From a virus, in IMG/VR virus record IMGVR_UViG_3300020182_000023, positions 1 to 64,000 of that record: 64,000 bases of DNA; one strand, given 5' to 3'. Below are positions 18,874-26,835 of this stretch, piece after piece (position 1 is the first letter of the stretch; every line of letters starts with the position of its first letter). The translations under genes and the position numbers were made by a program. The notes beneath the pieces are model-generated. The model searched no databases and was not told the DNA's origin. It saw only the letters and a list, made by a program, of their open reading frames with translations.

Positions 18874-19637
18874 TAGCTTTTAGTAAATGCGCTGCTCTTT
18901 CTAGTCTGATTCATCATTTGGTTTTGCGTCATTGAACTGAATCTTTCAGCCATATGATAGCAAGCCCAAGTGAACTTATGCTCTAAATCTTGTATAACAC
19001 CTCTTGGTGTGCTTTTTCTTCTTCTCTTACTAAACAATTCTATACCCGCCTTAATAGGCTCCCTCATAAACTGATGAACTAGAAACTCTCCGTTTATTGT
19101 AGATATATCTTGAAGGTATATTATCATATACTTGTCAGTAGTGTTTAAGCCTCCATTTACGTTGATAAATCCTCTTTCGTAGTCTATACTCCACTCACCA
19201 TAAACAACGTGTCCATTGCTACCGAAATTGCCTCCTAAGTTCTCTCCGTGTCTGCTTACAGATAGGCTGTTGTTTGAATCTCCGTAACCGTTTGATTCAG
19301 CTAACCTTCCCGTAGAGGTTTGTCTTTCTGTATTGCCTTCACTATCAGTTCCTCTTGCGTTGGCGATTTTATTACCCAACCCTAATGAAATGAAGTGGTT
19401 TGCGCTATTTACAATTCCTAAGTCTATAATTCTTACGCAACCCGCAGGAATTACTATTTGGTCGTTAGAGTTTAACGTAACAAACTTACTTACAGGTATG
19501 CCCGTAAAATCATACTCCATCTCCCTTAATGCTTGTATGGCAAAGTCTAGGTAAAAAGATAAATCGTGTGTAGTCTTTTTGCCTTGCTCTCTAAGGTAGT
19601 CTTTTACTATGGATAATATGGGTAAGTCTCTATTCAT
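18873..19637 (-). CDS. Tail/ring protein (254 aa)
   Basis: It begins MNRDLPILSIVKDYLREQGKKTTHDLSFYL and is mixed alpha/beta. It overlaps both neighbours by one base, in a tightly coupled trio ahead of the large tail protein. Size and order match the ring or head-tail connector proteins of crAss-like podoviruses. No motif defines it independently. Confidence 0.6.
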   Translation of the reverse strand: MNRDLPILSIVKDYLREQGKKTTHDLSFYLDFAIQALREMEYDFTGIPVSKFVTLNSNDQIVIPAGCVRIIDLGIVNSANHFISLGLGNKIANARGTDSEGNTERQTSTGRLAESNGYGDSNNSLSVSRHGENLGGNFGSNGHVVYGEWSIDYERGFINVNGGLNTTDKYMIIYLQDISTINGEFLVHQFMREPIKAGIELFSKRRRKSTPRGVIQDLEHKFTWACYHMAERFSSMTQNQMMNQTRKSSAFTKS

Positions 19638-20257
19638 TATGAATCTGCTAGGTTGTTATCGCTTAAATCTTCTGGAATGTCTTTTGTCAATACATATTCT
19701 TGAACAGCCATATTAATTATATCCAACTCTAGGTTAGGCGGAAATGGAAAATAATCATCATCCGCTATATCTTCGCTGCTAGATATTGAGTGTACATCTA
19801 ATAATGTTTCTTCTGTCTGTTTTGCTGTAAAGTATATTCTATCTCCACTTAACCAATATCCCGTATTACCTTCTAACTCTTTTGAGGCAGAACCATTAAA
19901 TAAAGAATTAAATGTAGATGGCACTTGGTAGTATTCAAATGTGTTATTACAAGGTGTTATCTGATATATACCCATATTCTTAGGGAGTACTAACGGCTTA
20001 AATGGTAGCTGTAAATACCATCTGTTAGTTCTAGTGTCTTTTGTAGGGGATAATTGCTCATAAGTAGATATACAGCCTTCCCAAACCATATCTTCCATTA
20101 AGTCATTACTCCACGCTTGCCAAGCGAAATCTGCAACAACTTTATCTCTAGCATTACCAACAGCAGCTACCATTTCCCTAAGAGATGTCTTAGCGTCTTG
20201 CGTTAGCTTTGGGTAAAGCTTCTTTAATGCTCTATATGCTAAATCTACTTTTGTCAT
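19637..20257 (-). CDS. Tail/ring protein (206 aa)
   Basis: It begins MTKVDLAYRALKKLYPKLTQDAKTSLREMV, then continues with an aromatic-rich region (NRWYLQLPFKPLVLP, GYWLSGDRIYF). Helical start and beta core resemble phage connector or tubular proteins. Coupled by single-base overlaps to both neighbours. Function inferred from order. Confidence 0.6.
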   Translation of the reverse strand: MTKVDLAYRALKKLYPKLTQDAKTSLREMVAAVGNARDKVVADFAWQAWSNDLMEDMVWEGCISTYEQLSPTKDTRTNRWYLQLPFKPLVLPKNMGIYQITPCNNTFEYYQVPSTFNSLFNGSASKELEGNTGYWLSGDRIYFTAKQTEETLLDVHSISSSEDIADDDYFPFPPNLELDIINMAVQEYVLTKDIPEDLSDNNLADS

Positions 20258-20892
20258 TATTTGTAATTAACTAACGCTTCGTTTCCTATTGAGAAACCAA
20301 AACGTCTAACTATACCTTGTACTATTCTTTCTGTATGCTGCTCTGGTATATCAAAATCAACCGATGTAGACGAATCGTACACTTCTCTACTAGATGATAC
20401 CGTGAAGCCCCAAATAGGGTCTAATGGAAGTCTGTAATAGCTGAGCTTAACGCTACTAAATACAGAGTAAGGTTTAATTTCTACCGTATCTGCATTAATA
20501 ACTGCTATTGGATATGCTGTACTTGCTCTTGAGAAACCGCTAACTTCCGATGCGTCTGCTTCTGACTGACCCATCACTTGAAATTGAACTAGCTTACTCT
20601 GTGTTTGATTAATGTAAACTCTACCCGTTATTGATTGCAATTGCATATAATCACTAGGCTTAGTTACTAAGTTGCTTGAGTTCGGAAAAAGATTAACTGA
20701 CACCTTTAATTCATCAGCTATGTCCATTGTTTGCTGTGAACTTTCAGACACACCTAGCACTTCATTATAAAAAGAAAGTTGTTCTAGCTTTGCGTAGTTA
20801 TTAAAGTCGCTTGTCTTTATATAGCCTCCTGACTGATTCTTCTTTATAATCTCAAAGACTTGCGTCTTTACGGTATTTATATTTGCTCCCAA
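20257..20892 (-). CDS. Tail/ring protein (211 aa)
   Basis: First member of the coupled trio. The segment FEIIKKNQSGGYIKTSDFNNYAKLEQLSFYNE and the C-terminal IVRRFGFSIGNEALVNYK resemble the small ring proteins of crAss-like phages. Assigned by order and size; no catalytic motif. Confidence 0.6.
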   Translation of the reverse strand: MGANINTVKTQVFEIIKKNQSGGYIKTSDFNNYAKLEQLSFYNEVLGVSESSQQTMDIADELKVSVNLFPNSSNLVTKPSDYMQLQSITGRVYINQTQSKLVQFQVMGQSEADASEVSGFSRASTAYPIAVINADTVEIKPYSVFSSVKLSYYRLPLDPIWGFTVSSSREVYDSSTSVDFDIPEQHTERIVQGIVRRFGFSIGNEALVNYK

Positions 20893-20895
20893 TTT

Positions 20896-21642
20896 CTATT
20901 GATTATCGCCACTTGTTGATACGACTGAAAATTGATTCTCGTCTGTGCATATTAATTCTATAACATCAAATTCGCTTAATGTAAGTGAAGCTCCATTAAG
21001 AGTTCTAAGTATTTGTCCGTTTGCGCCAAATTTAGCAGGGTCTAAGTCTAGTGTAGCACCCACTCCAACATAGAATAATAATCTAGTCGCTACTGCGCAT
21101 TTATTAATTTGAACTATCTCACCCGTTCCGTCTACAAAATATGTATTACCATTCTTAGCGTTTAATACTGAATCACCCGTAGTAGGGTTAATATCAGTAG
21201 CTATATTATTGTATTGACCATATAGCTGTAATGCTACGTTCTCTGATTTAGGAATAGCTGCTGATTGAAGCCCTATGAATACAGAATCAGTTGCGGATGT
21301 CTTTGGTGATAAAACCCCTCCCGAATTATTCCAATAAGCACTATCTAATAATTCACTTCTAATCTGTGTTGCTGTATCTGAAATTTCACTTCTTATTTGA
21401 GTTAATGAATCATTAGCCGCATACCCGTCATTTATAAAATACCTGCCATCAGCAGTAGAGTCTATTATAAACAAACTCCCATAAGCTCCGTACATTGATT
21501 CTCCGCTTAAAAACATCGTATCTCCATACGCAATCTTCTTAACTTTAAAGGGCTGATTCTTAGTTACCCAATTAATAGTGTCTTGCGAATATCCTGCTAA
21601 GCAAAACGCAGTAAGTATAAATAATATTACTATCTTTTTCAT
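20896..21642 (-). CDS. Exported protein encoded in the virion operon
   Basis: 248 aa. MKKIVILFILTAFCLAGYSQ is a clear Sec signal peptide ending at a likely cleavage site after YS. The rest is beta-rich and acidic with no motif I recognise. Signal peptides are unusual for capsid or tail parts, so it may be an exported accessory factor, for example a receptor-masking or envelope protein. It is three bases from both neighbours and clearly co-transcribed with structural genes. Confidence 0.65.
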   Translation of the reverse strand: MKKIVILFILTAFCLAGYSQDTINWVTKNQPFKVKKIAYGDTMFLSGESMYGAYGSLFIIDSTADGRYFINDGYAANDSLTQIRSEISDTATQIRSELLDSAYWNNSGGVLSPKTSATDSVFIGLQSAAIPKSENVALQLYGQYNNIATDINPTTGDSVLNAKNGNTYFVDGTGEIVQINKCAVATRLLFYVGVGATLDLDPAKFGANGQILRTLNGASLTLSEFDVIELICTDENQFSVVSTSGDNQ

Positions 21643-21645
21643 TTC

Positions 21646-22860
21646 TTATGGTTTAATTATGTGATAAGCTACCTTTACTCCCGTATATACAATTGTTCCG
21701 AAAGTAATTTCTCCCGTTAAGGAATTTAAACTTATGCTGTATGTGCTAATTGATTCTACGTCATCTCCATCTACGGTTATGATTACATCTCCATCTGCAT
21801 AGTTGTAGTTTATAAGTTCTGTGAATGTATAGCTAGTAACGTCTGCCGTCATTGTAGCTGAACCCATTCTTACTATTGCAGGGGTTGTTCCTATACCTAC
21901 TACTTGAGATACTGTTCCTGAACTACCGCAATCTCCCGTACAACTTAATAAGTCTTTTATTTCAGAGGTATAAGCCGCTGCATCCGATGATTTACCGCAG
22001 TTATATGCGCTTTGTATCAGTTGCCATAGATTAGAAGTTCTATTAAATAACTTCGTTAATCTAGCTTCATCTGTCTTATTGCCCGTATTTATAGCTGCAT
22101 CTAGTTGCTGCTCTAATGCTTTCATACAACAATAAAGGTCGCAACCATCACTTCCACCGCTTACATAGATACCCTTATATCCCGTTACAGCATCTAGTAG
22201 TGTCCAAGTAACATCCGTAGAAGTTGCGTCTGTGTAATACCCGTTAAATGTATATGTAGCATTTGCTGACAAGGCTACTACCGAAGTAATATCAGGGTCA
22301 GTTGAATAGTAAAATACTTTTGTGTTTAATGTCTTTGTAGAACTATCAATGTTAGTTACATAAGAACCTAGACCTTGTGGGTGCGTAAGTGTTAATGTAC
22401 CCGCTATTGTAGGGTCTACTGAATTATAAGCGTAACTTGTTTCGTCTACTGCTTTAAAGAAAATAGGGTTTATTACGCTATAACTAAGGTCTAAATCAGC
22501 CGTTGGTGAAGAATAAGTGTTATCAAACTGAAATGTTCTTTCAAATTTAACCAAAGGTGCTGCTACATCGAAATACGTTAGCGTTATTTGATAAGAACCT
22601 CTAACAACTAATGAATCAGCATCTTTTGGTAGGTTTAGCGTATCGCTAGAGCCACCCGATGTCATATTAGGGTTAGATGTGTCTGTGTTATTATAAAATG
22701 TAGTTCCTTGTGGGTCTACTATCTTAACAAGTATTCTTGAATCTCCCGAAGCCCAACTTAAATCACCAGAACCATAAGTAGATGTATCTGTAAGTGTTAC
22801 GTTTTTGGCTGCGATAGACTCACCTGTTGTGAATGTTATGTCTGTTGATTGAGTTGCCAT
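21646..22860 (-). CDS. Virion protein with cysteine motif
   Basis: 404 aa. Two beta-rich halves flank a helical segment with a cysteine cluster near residue 240 (GCDLYCCMKALEQQL) and further cysteines (YNCGKSS, LSCTGDCGSSG). Ser/Thr-rich N- and C-terminal parts look like fibre or decoration domains. It is the first gene after a terminator and has its own TAnnTTTG promoter. Probably a head or tail appendage; exact role unknown. Confidence 0.55.
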   Translation of the reverse strand: MATQSTDITFTTGESIAAKNVTLTDTSTYGSGDLSWASGDSRILVKIVDPQGTTFYNNTDTSNPNMTSGGSSDTLNLPKDADSLVVRGSYQITLTYFDVAAPLVKFERTFQFDNTYSSPTADLDLSYSVINPIFFKAVDETSYAYNSVDPTIAGTLTLTHPQGLGSYVTNIDSSTKTLNTKVFYYSTDPDITSVVALSANATYTFNGYYTDATSTDVTWTLLDAVTGYKGIYVSGGSDGCDLYCCMKALEQQLDAAINTGNKTDEARLTKLFNRTSNLWQLIQSAYNCGKSSDAAAYTSEIKDLLSCTGDCGSSGTVSQVVGIGTTPAIVRMGSATMTADVTSYTFTELINYNYADGDVIITVDGDDVESISTYSISLNSLTGEITFGTIVYTGVKVAYHIIKP

Positions 22861-22880
22861 TAGTTATAATTTGTTAAATA

Positions 22881-22888
22881 CAAAGATA
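22881..22888 (-). promoter_or_regulatory. TATCTTTG -7 box
   Basis: Minus-strand TAnnTTTG box about 20 bases before the start at 22860 and directly after a terminator hairpin. Confidence 0.7.
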
Positions 22889-22895
22889 CAAAAAA

Positions 22896-22922
22896 GGTGG
22901 GAACTGATATGAACCCACCTTT
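22896..22922 (-). terminator. Intrinsic terminator
   Basis: On the minus strand AGGTGGG pairs with CCCACCT across a 11-base loop and is followed by six or more T. It lies after the gene ending at 22951. Confidence 0.8.
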
Positions 22923-22950
22923 AATATAAATTATATGTTTAAATTACTGA

Positions 22951-24072
22951 CTACTCATCAGTTATTTTAGACTGTATGGTAAGTTTTAATTGTCTTACTA
23001 AATAAGCCTTCAAGTTAAACCCCTTAAACTCTAAATCGTTTTCAATCATTTTAACCACACCTTTCTTACCTTTTGCTAATTGGTTTTCTGGTTTTTTGTC
23101 GTCTAGGAATAAATAAGCACCCGATTGAATAAGAATACCTGCGTCTTTAGCCGCTTGTACTAATTCATCTGGAGTAAAGCTATCAATAACGTCTGGATTT
23201 TCATCTACGATATACTCATCGTCTGTTTCTCCCGTTAACTTGTAAAGAATGTCATTGTAAACTTCTTTTCCCGTTCCACCTGATTCACAGCAGTAATTAA
23301 CTAATACATCTTTAGGCATTAGTCCTTTTCTTACTTTTAAGCTGATTACAGGCTCACTTGTGTCATCCCATAGTATTTGCCTAGAAATCTTGTCAAACTT
23401 AATTAAACGTAGCGTAAATGCTCTGTTTATCTGTATTCTAGTTTCTAGTCTAGGGTCATTGATAATCTCTAGTACTTCTTCTGGATTTCTTCTAGCGTGA
23501 GAAATTAAATCCATTTTAAGTTCCTTCTCATTCAATGGAACATTGTTTCTGTCTAAAGTGTTTCTACCTAGTAATTCAGCTAATTGAATTAGGTTTTCTT
23601 CTCTAGCTTCAATAATAAACTGAATTGCTTTGTGAGTTAATTCTTCTGAATCAAATCTTTCTTCCGCATCTTTAGCTTCTGATTCTTCTGTAAAGATTAC
23701 TTCTGCATTTGGGTTTCTTTCTGGATTGCTACCGTTAGAGTTCATTGCTCTTAAATACTCAATAAGCATTGAATTTCTCTTTGGGTCTAAAATCATTATC
23801 TTGTCATTGAATGTTATTTTAGGTGCGGAAATTAATCTGAAGTCTTCTTCTCCCTTGTAGTTATTCCACTCATCCATATATATACTACGCTGCCCGTTAC
23901 TAGGGTTGTAAACTGCTATACGCTTGTTTATAACTCCCGTCTTAGGGTTTTCTATGTTTATAATGTCTTTTGCTGGAATTGATACACCTCTGTTTGCGCC
24001 ACTTCTTCGTGTGTCTAGTGCAACGTGTCTTTTGTCTAGTACGAATGTAACGTACTTCTCTACTTGTGCCAT
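22951..24072 (-). CDS. Conserved head-region protein of unknown function
   Basis: 373 aa, acidic and mostly helical, beginning MAQVEKYVTFVLDKRHVALDTR. It is the gene directly after the major capsid protein but has its own promoter and terminators on both sides, so it can be expressed independently. No domain is recognised. Position suggests a head-completion, assembly or regulatory function. Confidence 0.5.
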   Translation of the reverse strand: MAQVEKYVTFVLDKRHVALDTRRSGANRGVSIPAKDIINIENPKTGVINKRIAVYNPSNGQRSIYMDEWNNYKGEEDFRLISAPKITFNDKIMILDPKRNSMLIEYLRAMNSNGSNPERNPNAEVIFTEESEAKDAEERFDSEELTHKAIQFIIEAREENLIQLAELLGRNTLDRNNVPLNEKELKMDLISHARRNPEEVLEIINDPRLETRIQINRAFTLRLIKFDKISRQILWDDTSEPVISLKVRKGLMPKDVLVNYCCESGGTGKEVYNDILYKLTGETDDEYIVDENPDVIDSFTPDELVQAAKDAGILIQSGAYLFLDDKKPENQLAKGKKGVVKMIENDLEFKGFNLKAYLVRQLKLTIQSKITDE

Positions 24073-24102
24073 AATACTTTATTAAATTAAAATTTGTAAA
24101 TA

Positions 24103-24110
24103 CAAAATTA
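24103..24110 (-). promoter_or_regulatory. TAATTTTG -7 box
   Basis: Minus-strand TAnnTTTG box about 30 bases before the start at 24072, between this gene and the terminator after the capsid gene. Confidence 0.65.
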
Positions 24111-24127
24111 AACAATTTTTAACAAAC

Positions 24128-24162
24128 AAAAAAAGCCCCAATGTTTCCATCAGGGCTTTTAA
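24128..24162 (-). terminator. Intrinsic terminator after capsid gene
   Basis: Minus strand: AAAAGCCC pairs with GGGGCTTTT around a short loop and is followed by a run of seven T. It lies just after the major capsid gene, typical for insulating a highly expressed gene. Confidence 0.85.
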
Positions 24163-24182
24163 TAGTTTATATAAGGTTAATT

Positions 24183-25595
24183 CTAGTTAGCCTTAAAGAT
24201 ACCATATCGGTTAGCAGCGAATCCTTCAAATCCTCTATCACAAGTCATATGAACGTTAAGTTCAGCAACATCTGATGTTGGTATTTGTGCTAATCCACCT
24301 GTTTCCCATTGACGGAATCCCATATTAGAACCTTTTGTCTCTAAGTAGTTTAATCTTAAAGAAGGTACTGAAGATGTTCCTCCACCAAATTGTGGTACGA
24401 TTACGTTATCAGAAGGAATTACTAAGCCCATATTAGTGAACTTTTGTCCTTCAGCTCCTAGACCCCAAGGCTTATCAAAGATAGATAAGTGTTTTTTATC
24501 GAAAGCAAATCCACCATAAGTGATTTCTCCGAATCCAAACGCTACACTTCTTGAATCAGAAGGAGTTCCGTTATAAGAAATACCACCAGAATTTAAGCCA
24601 GTTGTAACTCTCATTAGGTTATCAATCTCTACAGAAAGAGTATGACCAACCCACATTGTGTTTTTTCTACTTCCTTCGTATTTAACCAACTTAGCAGCTA
24701 AACTATCGAAATCATCTAAAGCAAATGAACCAACGTTGTAAGTCTCTACGTTTCCGTAAGCTTCCATCCAAGGAATAAGACCTTGACTTCCTAATACAGT
24801 TCCAAATCCTGATGTGTCAGCCAAAGTAGTGTTAGTTACTTGGTCGCCAATCAACATAGACTGCTCTAATTCTACCATAAGCACTTTGTAAGCGTCATAA
24901 ACAGCTTCGTTGTACCATCCGCTAGAGTTACCATCTTTACCTAAGTTCTCGAACCAAGTTTCAGTAGCAGTTTCTCTGTCTGTTACTTTGTGGTCGTTTC
25001 TTAGAGTTTGGATTGTATTCTTATATTCAAATACAGTCTTACTAGAAGAAGTTCTTTGAGAAGAAGCCTCACCCATTAAGTTGTAAGCGATTATAATAGT
25101 ATCAGTAGTTGCTACCTCTGGAATAGCATCTGCTGGATTCAAAGGAATTACATCGTATGTAGCTCCAACTACATCTGTAACCAAACCTTTTACTCGGTTA
25201 GGAAACATTAATACGTCATTCTTTCTTACAGGGTAAGTAGTTGTGTTTCCAGCTTGTACATAAGCTCCACCGTTATTAGCGGCATCCCACTTATAAGCTG
25301 TTGCAATTGTGTGCGTAACCTCCGCTCCTGCTGCTCCTTCGGAAGCAAGAGATGCTAGTTTTACTACTTCCTTAATGTAATCAGATTCAACGTGAATATA
25401 CTCGTTGTTCTTGATTCCGTTCATAGCCATAGTCATCTCACAAAATCCAGAAATCATCTGGTTTCCGAAAGGATTAACTAAAGTTGGGTCGATGTTTGGT
25501 TTACGAATCGACTGGTCGTATGTCAATGCAAGCGAATCAACGTATGTGTTGTTTGTGTAATTCGCTGTAGTTGCTGGTGTTGTATTAAATCCCAT
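24183..25595 (-). CDS. Major capsid protein (HK97-type fold expected)
   Basis: 470 aa, the usual length for crAss-like major capsid proteins. The mid-region (VFEYKNTIQTLRNDHKVTDRE) and the central segment with GSRKNTMWVGHTLSVEIDNLM have the look of HK97-fold P-domain helices. It follows portal and an acidic scaffold-like gene and is followed by a strong terminator, both typical of this gene. The fold is inferred from length, order and pattern. Confidence 0.8.
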   Translation of the reverse strand: MGFNTTPATTANYTNNTYVDSLALTYDQSIRKPNIDPTLVNPFGNQMISGFCEMTMAMNGIKNNEYIHVESDYIKEVVKLASLASEGAAGAEVTHTIATAYKWDAANNGGAYVQAGNTTTYPVRKNDVLMFPNRVKGLVTDVVGATYDVIPLNPADAIPEVATTDTIIIAYNLMGEASSQRTSSSKTVFEYKNTIQTLRNDHKVTDRETATETWFENLGKDGNSSGWYNEAVYDAYKVLMVELEQSMLIGDQVTNTTLADTSGFGTVLGSQGLIPWMEAYGNVETYNVGSFALDDFDSLAAKLVKYEGSRKNTMWVGHTLSVEIDNLMRVTTGLNSGGISYNGTPSDSRSVAFGFGEITYGGFAFDKKHLSIFDKPWGLGAEGQKFTNMGLVIPSDNVIVPQFGGGTSSVPSLRLNYLETKGSNMGFRQWETGGLAQIPTSDVAELNVHMTCDRGFEGFAANRYGIFKAN

Positions 25596-25618
25596 TTTTA
25601 TTGTTTAAAAAAATTGTT

Positions 25619-26785
25619 TTACATAATTGTCGGTATATGGGCTTTACTGTATGCATCTGCGTTCCTATCCTTAGCAACCTCATTTGGTTTAGCTGTGGTT
25701 TCGGGCAAAGAGGCATTAGTTAACTCATTAACCGCTTCTTTTTCACTCTTAGCTGAATTATGCTCCAACATCTTATTATGAATACCAGACCTTAACTCTG
25801 GGTTTTGCCAAATTAAATTCTCAACTGTGACTGCTAAACCTTCGTCCTTAACACGATTTTCTATAGAGCCGTTTTCGTCAATTAATAATCTGAAGTCATT
25901 CTTAAAGATATTTCCTAAAGCTTCATTCAATGTGCTTACATTTTCTTTTGAGAACTCGTATTGTATTACGTCATCCCCTACTTTAATATCGTAAGCACTA
26001 TTCTTATTAAAGTAATCATTAACCTTTGCTTTAAACTGTCTCTCCGCTTTTGGAAGGAACGTTTGTAGCCTTTTTTCTTCTTCTTGAGCCGTTATCCTTT
26101 GTTCATCCTGTGGATTCATAGGTGGCTTCGCATTTTCTTGTCTTTCTTTTAGCTTACCTAAGTAAGTTTCAGCCTTTATGTCTAAGTCAGCTTTCGCTCG
26201 TTTATGCTCCTTGTCCTCTGGTGTAGAGTATTCGTCATACAAAGCGTCATAATCATTCTCTAACTTAGCTCTTAGCTTCTCCTCTGATACATTAGGAAAG
26301 TCTAATTTATACCCCTCTAACACAACGTCTAATGCTTGGTTTACATCGTTTAAATCATAATTATTGTAATCTCTAGTTGTTAAAGACCAATAGCTGTTAT
26401 CATTTAAATCGTAACCTTGCGCTTCTAATTCTCTTGCTCTCTTAATAAAATCACTTTCTTCTGTTACATTTGATTGTGATTCTAACCATTCTTGCTTTTT
26501 AGCCTCGAAGTCTTCTTGTGTTAAATAACCTAAGTCTTTGGCTTTAGAGCGCACCAAATCTTCATTTAGTTCTGGTGCTTGCTCCTCAACCGATGGAGGT
26601 TGGGACACGTTATCTTCTACGACAGTTTCTTCCACTATCGTATCTTTTATAGGTTCTTCCGTTTGTGCAACGGGAGTTTCGTTTTCTACTACTTCAGTTG
26701 CCTCTTGTGCAACCTCTTCTGATTTCAAAGAACTATATTCGTCCTTGCTTTTTCCTAAGCTAGTGTTTATTTCTATTCCGTCCAT
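25619..26785 (-). CDS. Probable scaffolding protein
   Basis: 388 aa, highly acidic N terminus (repeated E, V and T; residues 1-75), then a charged helical and coiled-coil middle and a disordered C terminus. Placement between portal and capsid genes and this composition are characteristic of phage scaffolds. No protease domain is visible. Confidence 0.7.
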   Translation of the reverse strand: MDGIEINTSLGKSKDEYSSLKSEEVAQEATEVVENETPVAQTEEPIKDTIVEETVVEDNVSQPPSVEEQAPELNEDLVRSKAKDLGYLTQEDFEAKKQEWLESQSNVTEESDFIKRARELEAQGYDLNDNSYWSLTTRDYNNYDLNDVNQALDVVLEGYKLDFPNVSEEKLRAKLENDYDALYDEYSTPEDKEHKRAKADLDIKAETYLGKLKERQENAKPPMNPQDEQRITAQEEEKRLQTFLPKAERQFKAKVNDYFNKNSAYDIKVGDDVIQYEFSKENVSTLNEALGNIFKNDFRLLIDENGSIENRVKDEGLAVTVENLIWQNPELRSGIHNKMLEHNSAKSEKEAVNELTNASLPETTAKPNEVAKDRNADAYSKAHIPTIM

Positions 26786-26806
26786 AATAAATTAAATTGA
26801 TATATA

Positions 26807-26814
26807 CAAAATTA
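26807..26814 (-). promoter_or_regulatory. TAATTTTG -7 box
   Basis: Minus-strand TAnnTTTG box about 20 bases before the scaffold-like gene start at 26785. Confidence 0.65.
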
Positions 26815-26835
26815 ATAAGATTTTTTAACAAAAAC

